A stretch of 64,000 bases of DNA from contig DASZME010000058.1 of NCBI GenBank assembly GCA_035551995.1, positions 36,967 to 100,966 of the forward strand, in the 5' to 3' direction. This DNA comes from RYN-428 sp035551995 (GTDB taxonomy: Bacteria > Planctomycetota > Phycisphaerae > Tepidisphaerales > Tepidisphaeraceae). The translations under genes and the position numbers were made by a program. The notes under the pieces are model-generated. The model searched no databases. It had not been told where the DNA came from and saw only the letters and a program-made list of their open reading frames with translations. How positions within the stretch are numbered: the first letter of the stretch is position 1; the number at the start of each line of letters is the position of its first letter. Of this stretch, positions 27,425 through 35,328 are shown piece after piece.

Positions 27425-28600
27425 CTATTCTCGCAGCGCCTGCAACTGCTTCAACCGCTCCCCCGTCACCGGCTTTTTCGTCTTCATCATTTCCACGAAC
27501 GCGTCGAACAGGTATGCCGCGTCGTGCGGGCCGGGGCTGGCTTCGGGGTGGTATTGCACGCAAAACACCGGCAAATCCTTATGACGAAAACCTTCCACGG
27601 TGCCATCATTCAGATTCAGATGCGTGACGATGCCCCCCTTGGCTTCCAACGATTTTTGTTCGACGGCAAAACCGTGGTTTTGGCTGGTGATTTCGACTCG
27701 GCCGGTATCGAGATTTTTGACGGGTTGATTGCCGCCGCGATGGCCGAATTTAAGTTTATAGGTGTCGGCGCCCAGCGCGCGGCCTAAGAGCTGATGGCCG
27801 AGGCAGATGCCGAAAATCGGCACTCTGCCGAGGGCGCCTTGTAATGGTTTGACGGCGTAATCCAGCACCGCGGGATCGCCGGGACCGTTGCTGACGAACA
27901 GGCCGTCGGGATGGTGCTTGAGAATTTCTTCGCTGGATGTTTCGGGCGGCAGAACCGTCACCTTCACGCCACGCTCGGCGAGATGGCGGAGAATGTTATC
28001 CTTGGCGCCGCAATCAAGGGCGACCACATGCAGCCCGTCGCCGTGTTCGACCTTTCCGATCGACCAATCGCCCTGCCCTTGCGTCCATTGCGTACATCCG
28101 GTCGCTTTGACCGACTGCACCCAATCGGCCCCTTTCATCTGAGCGGAGTGGCGGGCTTTGTCGACGAGTTTTGAATCGTCGAGGAGATCGGTCGACAGGA
28201 TGCCGCGCATGGCGCCGCTGATACGCAGTTTGCGGGTGAGAGCGCGGGTATCGATCCCTTCGATGCCGATGATGTTATTTTGCTTCAGGTACTCATCGAG
28301 GCTCATGTCGGCGCGGTAATTGGAATAGACCGGCGAAAGCTCCTTGATGATAAATCCCGCCACATGCGGCTGTTTGCTTTCCACGTCCTGGCGGTTGATG
28401 CCATAGTTGCCGATCAGGGGATAGGTCATCGTGACGATCTGGCCTTTGTAGGACGGATCGGTCAGGATTTCCTGATAGCCGGTCATGGACGTATTGAAGA
28501 CGACTTCGCCTTCGGAGGATCCGGAGTGGCCGAAGGCTCGGCCGGTGAAGACCGTGCCGTCTTCGAGAGCGAGTTTTGCGACGCGAGGGGTACTGTTCAT
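27425..28600 (-). CDS. carA: Carbamoyl-phosphate synthase small subunit
   Basis: The ATG at 28600 gives a 391-residue protein, normal for CarA. The N-terminal half has LEDGTVFTGRAFG and NTSMTGYQEILTDPSY. The C-terminal class I glutamine amidotransferase has the Cys nucleophile in IFGICLGHQLLG and His/Glu in QYHPEASPGPHD. It supplies ammonia to CarB for carbamoyl phosphate, used in pyrimidine and arginine synthesis. carB is not in the window. An alternative start 51 codons upstream is rejected because the family N-terminus is at 28600. Confidence 0.97.
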   Translation of the reverse strand: MNSTPRVAKLALEDGTVFTGRAFGHSGSSEGEVVFNTSMTGYQEILTDPSYKGQIVTMTYPLIGNYGINRQDVESKQPHVAGFIIKELSPVYSNYRADMSLDEYLKQNNIIGIEGIDTRALTRKLRISGAMRGILSTDLLDDSKLVDKARHSAQMKGADWVQSVKATGCTQWTQGQGDWSIGKVEHGDGLHVVALDCGAKDNILRHLAERGVKVTVLPPETSSEEILKHHPDGLFVSNGPGDPAVLDYAVKPLQGALGRVPIFGICLGHQLLGRALGADTYKLKFGHRGGNQPVKNLDTGRVEITSQNHGFAVEQKSLEAKGGIVTHLNLNDGTVEGFRHKDLPVFCVQYHPEASPGPHDAAYLFDAFVEMMKTKKPVTGERLKQLQALRE

Positions 28601-28664
28601 GATGGGCGGATTATAGGAACAAAAGCCGAGGGTGCGAATTTCTCGGAAATGATATGACAAAGCA

Positions 28665-28716
28665 ACCCGCGCTTGACACCCGCGCTTGACACGGTGGGTC
28701 GCTCGATCCCACCGTG
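28665..28716. repeat. Tandem repeat and hairpin between carA and leuB
   Basis: ACCCGCGCTTGACAC occurs at 28665-28679 and again at 28678-28692, a 13-bp-period tandem duplication. It runs into a perfect 9-bp inverted repeat, CACGGTGGG (28690-28698) and CCCACCGTG (28708-28716), with a 9-nt loop. Downstream TGCAAGCACGGCGGGCG resembles the element at 33792 and 50626. The block lies in the divergent promoter region of carA and leuB. Confidence 0.6.
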
Positions 28717-28811
28717 CAAGCACGGCGGGCGTTAAATTCAGAGGACCGATCACCGCGAAATACCGCTCATCATTTGAATCCCCCCGCCTCCTCCGCTACC
28801 TTGTCCCGCCT

Positions 28812-29879
28812 ATGAAAATTGCAGTCATGCCCGGCGACGGCGTTGGTAAGGAAGTCATCCCCGAAGGCCTCAAAATCCTCAAGGAAATTTCCCGGCGGTT
28901 CAATTTCACCTACTCCACCACTGACTATCCCTTCGGCGGCGAATACTACGTCGAAAAGAAAATCACCCTTCCCGATTCCGCCCTCAAAGAATTGGCCGAT
29001 CACGACGCCATCCTCTTCGGGGCCGTCGGCGTCGATCCGCGCGGGTCAGCCCAAATTCCGCAGGGAATTCTCGAAACTGAAATCCTGCTTAAAATGCGTT
29101 TTGAGCTTGATCAATACATCAATCTCCGCCCCACCAGGCTCCTGCCCGGCGTTCCCACCCCCCTCAAAAACGCCAGGCCGCAGGATGTGGACATGGTCAT
29201 CGTGCGGGAAAACACCGAAGGCCTTTATTGCCAGAACGGCGGTTTTCTTTACAAAGGCACCCAGCACGAAGTCGCCAATCAAATCGAAGTCACCACCCGC
29301 CATGGCGTCGAACGGGCGATTCGATACGCGTTCGAATACGCCCGGCAGTTTGGCCGCAAGAAGGTGACGCTGGTCGCCAAGACCAACGTGTTGCGCTACG
29401 CCCACAACCTTTGGCTGCGGGCGTTTGAAGAAGTGAAGGCCGAGTATCCTTCGATCACGACGGACTATCATCACGTCGATGCCTGCACGATGTACATGGT
29501 GACCAAGCCGCAGACGTATGACGTGATCGTCACGACCAACATGTTCGGCGACATCATCACCGACCTCGGCGCGGCGATTCAGGGCGGGATGGGGATGGCC
29601 GCCAGCGGAAATCTGAATCCGACGCGCAAGACGGCCAGCATGTTTGAGCCCGTGCATGGCAGCGCGCCGGATATCGCCGGCAAGGGTCTGGCGAATCCGA
29701 TCGCGACGTTTTTGTCGGTGGCGATGATGCTTGATTTTCTGGGAAAGCCGGACGCCGCCAAGGCGATAAATTTGGCTTGTCAGAAAGTGGTGGCCGATCC
29801 TAAGAATCACACGCGCGACCTTGGCGGAACTTGCGGCACGGCGCAGGTGGGCGATGCCGTGCTGGCGGCACTCGTTTAA
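28812..29879 (+). CDS. leuB: 3-isopropylmalate dehydrogenase
   Basis: The ATG at 28812 gives a 355-residue enzyme starting MKIAVMPGDGVGKEVIPEGL, the usual start of decarboxylating beta-hydroxyacid dehydrogenases. RENTEGLY, NMFGDIITDLGA (metal and substrate binding) and EPVHGSAPDIAGKGLANPIA are present. It oxidises and decarboxylates 3-isopropylmalate in leucine synthesis. Relatives include isocitrate and tartrate dehydrogenases; the presence of leuD in the window supports LeuB. It is divergent from carA. Confidence 0.88.
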   Translation: MKIAVMPGDGVGKEVIPEGLKILKEISRRFNFTYSTTDYPFGGEYYVEKKITLPDSALKELADHDAILFGAVGVDPRGSAQIPQGILETEILLKMRFELDQYINLRPTRLLPGVPTPLKNARPQDVDMVIVRENTEGLYCQNGGFLYKGTQHEVANQIEVTTRHGVERAIRYAFEYARQFGRKKVTLVAKTNVLRYAHNLWLRAFEEVKAEYPSITTDYHHVDACTMYMVTKPQTYDVIVTTNMFGDIITDLGAAIQGGMGMAASGNLNPTRKTASMFEPVHGSAPDIAGKGLANPIATFLSVAMMLDFLGKPDAAKAINLACQKVVADPKNHTRDLGGTCGTAQVGDAVLAALV

Positions 29880-29936
29880 ACGACAAGTCTCCACACGCTT
29901 TCCCCCGAATTCCGCCGCGACTATACTCATGGAAGT

Positions 29937-30560
29937 ATGACTCAGATAATGCGGACAGTTCCCAGCACTTCGCCGATCGGAGAGCCCGTGTGGGAGATCG
30001 CGGAATTATTTCCTGGACAGGGCGACTGGACCGAGTCGGGATATTTGCGCCTCGATACAAATCGGCTCGTGGAATTTGACAATGGCATCATTGAGGTGCT
30101 GCCGATGCCGAAGAAAATACATCAGATTATTATGATGCTTCTTCACGGCATCCTGACTGCGTTCTTCGCCACGCGGTCAGTTGGAGGCATCGTCATCGTC
30201 GCGGGTTATAAGTTGCGAATTCCTGGCGGAAAGTATCGCGAGCCAGATTTGCTTTATCTCACTGCCGATCAGGATGCAGGTTCCAACGAGGATTTCACCA
30301 ACCAGGCCGACCTTGTTATCGAAATAGTAAGCCCGGACGATCCGGATCGCGACTATGTGAAAAAGCGTCTGGACTATGCTCTTGCGCGTGTGCCGGAATA
30401 TTGGATCGTCGACCGTGATGAAGGACGCATTCTTGTGCTTACGCTGGATAACGACGCCTATGTCGAGCACGGGCGGTTCATCGCCGGCCACATCGCCACC
30501 TCGCGCCGTTTTGCAGAATTAAGCGTCACTGTCGATGAGGTGTTGAACCCGAAACGATAG
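29937..30560 (+). CDS. Uma2 family PD-(D/E)XK-like protein (207 aa)
   Basis: This copy is complete. It has the N-terminal segment DNGIIEVLPMPKKIHQ, then YREPDLLYL, ADLVIEIVSPDDPDRDY and ARVPEYWIVD, the ordered motifs of Uma2 (DUF820) proteins, which adopt a restriction-endonuclease-like fold. Planctomycetes and cyanobacteria encode many copies, with unknown function. It starts at an ATG with GGAAG upstream and stands alone between leuB and the Nudix gene. The window holds two further damaged relatives. Confidence 0.88.
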   Translation: MTQIMRTVPSTSPIGEPVWEIAELFPGQGDWTESGYLRLDTNRLVEFDNGIIEVLPMPKKIHQIIMMLLHGILTAFFATRSVGGIVIVAGYKLRIPGGKYREPDLLYLTADQDAGSNEDFTNQADLVIEIVSPDDPDRDYVKKRLDYALARVPEYWIVDRDEGRILVLTLDNDAYVEHGRFIAGHIATSRRFAELSVTVDEVLNPKR

Positions 30561-30650
30561 ACTTTTGACACGATTCCAACGCGACTAAAATGAGGCGATT
30601 ATGACTCAGCTTGAGGTTTGGGTCTTGGATCTGTTCAATTCCGGCTTCTC

Positions 30651-31145
30651 ATGCCCATCTCCGAATACATTCGCAACCTCCGCCGCAAGATCGGCACGAC
30701 TCGCATCATGATGCCGGCCGTGTCGGCTATTATTATTAACGGCGCCGAAGAAGTTTTGCTCCATCGCTCCACCAACGACGGCAAATGGTACGTCATCGGC
30801 GGCGCTCCCGATCCCGGCGAAGAACCGGCTCTGGCGGCCGTACGGGAGGCGTTTGAAGAGACGGGACTGATCGTGCGGCCCGAGCGTTTGCTCGGCGTTT
30901 ACGCCGACCCGCTCGTCCGCTACCCAAACGGCGACGAGGTGCTCTATACTGCGACGGCGTTTCGCTGCCGGCCGATCGGCGGAAGCCTGAAAATCGGCGA
31001 CGACGAATCGCTCGAAGTCCGCTACTTCCGGTTCGACGCGCTGCCGGAGTTAATGCCGACGCATCGGCTGAGAATTGAACACGCGCTCTCCAATGATCGG
31101 CGCGCTTATTTTGCCTGGGACGAAACATGGCTGAAAAAATTGTGA
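30651..31145 (+). CDS. Nudix hydrolase (164 aa)
   Basis: The ATG at 30651 is chosen since the family N-terminus begins there. The Nudix box is complete: GGAPDPGEEPALAAVREAFEETGLI, with the catalytic REAFEE at its end. Such enzymes hydrolyse nucleoside diphosphates linked to other moieties; the substrate cannot be inferred. The last 19 bases overlap the start of trxB, so the two genes are translationally coupled, which suggests a link to redox or oxidised-nucleotide clearance. Confidence 0.92.
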   Translation: MPISEYIRNLRRKIGTTRIMMPAVSAIIINGAEEVLLHRSTNDGKWYVIGGAPDPGEEPALAAVREAFEETGLIVRPERLLGVYADPLVRYPNGDEVLYTATAFRCRPIGGSLKIGDDESLEVRYFRFDALPELMPTHRLRIEHALSNDRRAYFAWDETWLKKL

Positions 31146-32110
31146 TCATCGGCTCCGGCCCCGCCGGCTGGACCTGTGCTCTTTACGCGGCTCGCGCCAA
31201 CCTCGAACCACTGGTTTACGAAGGGGCTTTATCGGGCCATGAGATCCCCGGCGGGCAGCTCATGTTCACCACCGAAGTCGAAAATTTCCCCGGGTTTCCC
31301 AACGGCATTCTCGGTCCGGAACTGATGATGAGCATGCGCGAACAAGCCGTCCGATTCGGAACGCGCGTGGTCGGCGAACATATTTCGTCCGTCGATCTTT
31401 CCCGCCGGCCCTTTATCCTGCAGGACTCGAACGGCGAGGTCGTCGAAGCCGAATCCCTGGTGATCGCCACCGGCGCCACCGCCAACTATCTCGGTTTGGA
31501 TTCCGAAGCGCGCTATAAGAACCATGGCGTCTCCGCGTGTGCCGTGTGCGACGGGGCGCTGCCGCGATTTCGCAACAAGCCGCTCATCGTCGTCGGCGGC
31601 GGCGACTCCGCGTGCGAAGAAGGCAATTACCTCACCAAATTCGCGAGCACGCTTCATCTTATTCACCGCCGCGACACGCTCAATCGCGCCAGCCCGATCA
31701 TGGCGAAACGGGTTCTTTCCAATCCCAAGGTCAAGCCGCACTGGTACTCGGCCGTCGAGGAAATCGTCGGCGAAATGCACACCACCCCGCTCGGCGATCA
31801 AATTCCCAACATGACCGGCGTACGGATCAAGAACGTGAAAACCGGCGAAACGTCCACCATCGAAGCCGCCGGCATGTTCGTAGCCATTGGGCATACCCCC
31901 AACACCAAGTTTCTCAACGGACAGCTTGAATTAGACGAAAAAGGGTTTATCAAACTGACCGAGCCGTTTCGCACGACGACAAGCGTCGAAGGCGTCTTCG
32001 CGGCCGGCGACGTCGCCGATCCCGTATACAAGCAGGCGATCACCGCCGCCGGAATGGGGTGCAAGGCGGCGCTCGACGCCGAGCGTTGGCTGGCGAGTAA
32101 GGAGCATTGA
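31127..32110 (+). CDS. trxB: Thioredoxin-disulfide reductase
   Basis: The 327-residue flavoenzyme has the FAD motif IIGSGPAGWTCALYAARA, the redox site CAVCDG (the usual form is CATCDG), the NADPH motif VVGGGDSACEEGNYL and the C-terminal AAGDVADPVYKQAITAAGMGC. It reduces thioredoxin with NADPH. It starts inside the end of the Nudix gene (overlap 19 bp) and is probably cotranscribed with it. Confidence 0.96.
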   Translation: MAEKIVIIGSGPAGWTCALYAARANLEPLVYEGALSGHEIPGGQLMFTTEVENFPGFPNGILGPELMMSMREQAVRFGTRVVGEHISSVDLSRRPFILQDSNGEVVEAESLVIATGATANYLGLDSEARYKNHGVSACAVCDGALPRFRNKPLIVVGGGDSACEEGNYLTKFASTLHLIHRRDTLNRASPIMAKRVLSNPKVKPHWYSAVEEIVGEMHTTPLGDQIPNMTGVRIKNVKTGETSTIEAAGMFVAIGHTPNTKFLNGQLELDEKGFIKLTEPFRTTTSVEGVFAAGDVADPVYKQAITAAGMGCKAALDAERWLASKEH

Positions 32111-32160
32111 GTGCGATGTCTATTTCGCCCCTACAATGAAAAGGCGCCTTACCAAGACCT

Positions 32161-32370
32161 ATGACATACCGAGGAACCGTAAAGGGCGGAGTAGTGATAA
32201 TCGAAGGCGAACCAACGCCGCCGGAGGGCGCTTGCGTTGAAGTCAACATCATTGATTCGCAATCGCCGACGTGGGGCGAAGTCTTTCGTGAACTCATCGG
32301 CAGCGCGCCGCAATTACCTCCGGATATCGCCGAGAATCATGATCATTACATCCACGGCGGGGCAAAGTGA
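32161..32370 (+). CDS. AF2212-like antitoxin (69 aa)
   Basis: The protein MTYRGTVKGGVVIIEGEPTP, continuing PPEGACVEVNIID, matches the small AF2212-like/DUF104 antitoxin family: a beta-rich N-terminus and a short acidic tail that blocks the toxin. It is directly followed, after 11 bp, by a PIN-domain gene, the usual antitoxin-toxin order. The pair probably autoregulates its own promoter in the 50 bp after trxB. Confidence 0.75.
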   Translation: MTYRGTVKGGVVIIEGEPTPPEGACVEVNIIDSQSPTWGEVFRELIGSAPQLPPDIAENHDHYIHGGAK

Positions 32371-32381
32371 ATTGACTCTGA

Positions 32382-32783
32382 ATGAACGCCGTATTTGCCG
32401 ATACTTTTGCGTTTCTTGCGATGCTGACGCCAGGTTCATTTCGACACCTTGAATCGGTGAAATGGTTCGCCGATTCGCCGCGTCCGCTTGTCCTGACCGA
32501 GTGGATACTGACGGAACTCGCCGATGGACTGTGTCACCGGAGTCTTCGCGGCCGTTATATGAAGCTTGAGCAGCGCCTGCGAGCGGACGATTGCGCGACA
32601 ATCGCCTCGGCTACCGCGAACCTGTTTGCCCGCGGAAACGAATTCTATTATAGCCGGCCGGATAAGAACTGGTCGTTAACCGATTGCATCTCGTTTGTGG
32701 TTATGCAGGACCATAAAATATCCGAGGCTCTGACCGGTGATCATTATTTTGAGCAAGCAGGATTCGTAGCGCTCTTGAAATAA
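32382..32783 (+). CDS. PIN-domain toxin, VapC-like (133 aa)
   Basis: The acidic residues of a PIN nuclease are visible: Asp7 (VFADTFAFLAM), a Glu in LTEWILTELADGL, Asp in WSLTDCISFVVMQD and the final Asp in ALTGDHYFEQAGF. PIN toxins cleave RNA, often tRNA or rRNA, when the antitoxin is degraded. The upstream AF2212-like gene is the presumed antitoxin. All catalytic positions look intact, so the toxin should be active. Confidence 0.85.
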   Translation: MNAVFADTFAFLAMLTPGSFRHLESVKWFADSPRPLVLTEWILTELADGLCHRSLRGRYMKLEQRLRADDCATIASATANLFARGNEFYYSRPDKNWSLTDCISFVVMQDHKISEALTGDHYFEQAGFVALLK

Positions 32784-32804
32784 GATGGCGTCCGACATCG
32801 ATCT

Positions 32805-33866
32805 CTATTTTTCCCGCGCCGTCATCGCCTCGCGAAATCCAGCCAGCGGCGCGTTGGCGTCGAATGTGACGTGATCGGGCCCGACGCTTATGCCCAGCCG
32901 TTTCCATAGCGCGTCAAGATCCACCGCCACGCTCTTAGGGCCCAGTTCCGCGTGCAGATCGCGCAGGACATGGGTTCCCGTGGCGCCGTCGCCGACGTCG
33001 AATACGCGCGACAATTCCCATGTCTTTCCGCCATCCCCGCCGGCTGCCAGGATCGCCCGCAGCGCGTCGGCCACCGTTTTTCGGCCGTGCGTTTGCTCGC
33101 GAATGCGCACGTCGGCCATCAGCCAATACAAACACCCGCCCCAATACGTCCGGCCCCAGGTGTGCGTGTTATCCAAACCGCGATCGCCCCACTCCGGCTG
33201 ACCCTGCGGCATTCCCTCCACAAATCCGCGCCACACCTCGTCCGGCGTCAGCGTCCCCGCCTGCGCCCGGGCGATCGGCTCCAGGTAGTCCGACAAGCCC
33301 TCGTTCATCCAGTTGTACCGGTCGTCCAACGACGGAAACGCCAGATGGAACATCTCATGCGTCGCGACCCAGTCGTGCGCGACGAAAGCGTCGGTCGCAT
33401 CGCGCCCGATTTCCAACTCGATGTGGTTTCCATCGAACTCCGCGCCCCCCACTCTCGCGCCGCCCTTGGCTGAAAGATCGATGGATAGACGTGGGACGGG
33501 AAACTTCGCGTAATATAAAGTGACCGCCTCCGCCGCCGACTTCAGATACTCGATTAAGGCTTCGCGCGAGGCTTTCACCGGCGCGCTCGGAAATGTGACG
33601 ATAATGTCAGCGCCGCCGACATGCAGGGTTGGCGCCGATGCGTCTCCCGAATGGTAGACTTTGCCCGAGGGGCCGCTTGGCGCGGCGCCGCACGAGGTCA
33701 GCAGCATCGCCGCCGCCAGCGCCAACGTACCCGCGCATTGCCTTATTGCATTTTTACCGTTGGTGGAGCATGTGTCGATGGCGACAAATGGCCCGCAAGC
33801 GGGGCCGCTAAACGCAGAATCGCTACAGCAGCCGAAAAGGTGATCCCATAGAAGCGAAATCGTCAT
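32805..33866 (-). CDS. HExxH metallopeptidase-like lipoprotein (353 aa)
   Basis: A zinc-binding THEMFHLAF (HEMFH) is followed 14 residues later by NEGLSDYLEP, whose Glu is the third ligand, the gluzincin arrangement. A hydrophobic stretch ending LLTSCGAAP is a lipobox. The start is uncertain: the ATG at 33866 is used, but the first 30 codons overlap a dispersed intergenic repeat at 33792-33840 and a start closer to the lipobox is likely; no ATG/GTG/TTG with a good ribosome site is present there. It is probably an envelope-anchored peptidase. The substrate is unknown. Confidence 0.72.
   Translation of the reverse strand: MTISLLWDHLFGCCSDSAFSGPACGPFVAIDTCSTNGKNAIRQCAGTLALAAAMLLTSCGAAPSGPSGKVYHSGDASAPTLHVGGADIIVTFPSAPVKASREALIEYLKSAAEAVTLYYAKFPVPRLSIDLSAKGGARVGGAEFDGNHIELEIGRDATDAFVAHDWVATHEMFHLAFPSLDDRYNWMNEGLSDYLEPIARAQAGTLTPDEVWRGFVEGMPQGQPEWGDRGLDNTHTWGRTYWGGCLYWLMADVRIREQTHGRKTVADALRAILAAGGDGGKTWELSRVFDVGDGATGTHVLRDLHAELGPKSVAVDLDALWKRLGISVGPDHVTFDANAPLAGFREAMTAREK
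33792..33840. repeat. Dispersed intergenic palindromic repeat, copy 1
   Basis: A 22-bp core at 33792-33813 with the CCGCaaGCGG palindrome is identical to 50626-50647, and the next 25 bases also match with few changes (CGCTACxGCAxCC). It lies at the 5' end of a minus-strand lipoprotein gene. Confidence 0.7.
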
Positions 33867-33963
33867 GGCGAACCGTATCGCCGTGAAGGTCGCCAATCAA
33901 CAATTCGGCCGTGAATTTCCGTTTCGCTCGCCCTCGGCCGCCCGGCGGTGCTACCATTCGGGC

Positions 33964-34947
33964 ATGAATCGCTTCATTTCAGCGGTAGTTGGCATTGCGT
34001 TCACGGTCGCCGCGCTTTGCGGTGCGCGTCTCCGCGCCGACGTGGCGTCGCAACCGACGACGCGGCCCGCCGCTCCCGCCGCCACGCAGAACGCCGACGA
34101 ACCGCAGTTTTTGCGTTTTGTCGAAGACGCCGACGGCGGAGGCAGACTTCAAACCGCCGTCGCGTCGTACGCCAACAAGGCCGGCGTCACCGTCGATCTG
34201 ATCGCCGCCGTCCATGTCGGCGAAAAGGCGTATTACGAGGGGTTGAATAAATCGTTCGAGAATTACGACGCGTTACTCTACGAAATGGTCAAACCCAGGG
34301 GCATGGGCGCACCGGTTCGCGGCCAAAAGTCCCGAAGCGCAGTCAGCGGGTTTCAGCGATTTCTCAAGGACGTGCTGCACCTGGATTATCAGCTCGACGA
34401 CATCGATTATACCAAGTCGAATTTCATTCACGCCGATCTTGACGCCGAGACGTTTTCCGACATGGAATCCGAGCAGGGCGAGTCGATCTTCGGCCTCATG
34501 TTTCGCTCGATGCTTCACGAGATGGCCCGAGAATCGGAAGGAAAGGCCAGCAAGGCCGAGCCGATGACGCTGCTGGATCTCTTCATCGCCATGCGCGCCC
34601 CGGATCGTCCCCGGCAACTCAAGTTGCTTCTTGCCCGGCAGTTCGGCGCCATCGAAGATCAGATGTCGGATCTGGAAGGTCCCAACGGTACGGTCATCAT
34701 CACCGAGCGAAACAAGAAGTGCATTGCGACGCTCAAGAAGGCGATCGCCGACGGCAAGACCGACATCGGCATTTTCTACGGCGCCGCCCACATGCAAGAT
34801 ATGTCCAAACGTCTTGAAGCGTTGGGCTTTCACAAGACCGCGAGCGTCTGGCGCGTGAGTTGGGATATGACATCGGGCATTGCCGGTACCCAAGCCACGA
34901 CCCGGCGGACAAATCCGCCAACCTCGTCGCCGGCCGGCGTTCGGTGA
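33964..34947 (+). CDS. TraB/TIKI-like exported protein, copy 1 (327 aa)
   Basis: The ATG at 33964 gives a signal peptide (MNRFISAVVGIAFTVAALCG). The family pattern is present: LIAAVHVGEKAYY near residue 85, LLYEMVKP with the conserved Glu, VIITERNKKC and IFYGAAHMQDM with the second His. TraB/GumN/TIKI members are predicted metal-dependent hydrolases or proteases. A close paralogue lies at 46169-47155, with nearly the same block DDIDYxKxNFxHADxDAETF. The gene is divergent from the metallopeptidase lipoprotein. Confidence 0.82.
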   Translation: MNRFISAVVGIAFTVAALCGARLRADVASQPTTRPAAPAATQNADEPQFLRFVEDADGGGRLQTAVASYANKAGVTVDLIAAVHVGEKAYYEGLNKSFENYDALLYEMVKPRGMGAPVRGQKSRSAVSGFQRFLKDVLHLDYQLDDIDYTKSNFIHADLDAETFSDMESEQGESIFGLMFRSMLHEMARESEGKASKAEPMTLLDLFIAMRAPDRPRQLKLLLARQFGAIEDQMSDLEGPNGTVIITERNKKCIATLKKAIADGKTDIGIFYGAAHMQDMSKRLEALGFHKTASVWRVSWDMTSGIAGTQATTRRTNPPTSSPAGVR

Positions 34948-35328
34948 TGCCCGAAGCCAAAAAAGCGGCTTACCAAAAAGGTCGTCGAGAGGTTCGCGTG
35001 GTCATGCGGCCGCGATTGTATCTCTTTTTTCGAGGCTGGCGACGGGCGTTGGCCAATATAGCGGTACCACTTACGGGCGACTCGAGCATTTGCGATGTGA
35101 GCGAGTCGCGGAAGACGCCTCGTAGGCGGAGAGGCTATTAATCGTCGTGATACGGTTCACTTACAGTAAGAGGGGAAGAACGGCGAGACGCCGAGAAGAA
35201 AGGAAAGAACGAGAGACTCTGGAACAGGTACCATCAAAACCAGTGAGATTCCGGTTTCTTCTCCTCTTCTCCTCCTATCTCGGGGACCTGGCGTCCGGGC
35301 GTTCATCGCGGATCGACCTTGCGGCCTC
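34948..35328. other. Convergent intergenic region, no gene
   Basis: The 381-bp gap between two convergent genes shows no coding frame with a start, and no T-tailed hairpin. It contains a purine-rich then pyrimidine-rich stretch (about 35170-35275; GGGAAGAACGG, then TTCTTCTCCTCTTCTCCTCC), which could form a long imperfect stem. Confidence 0.4.
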
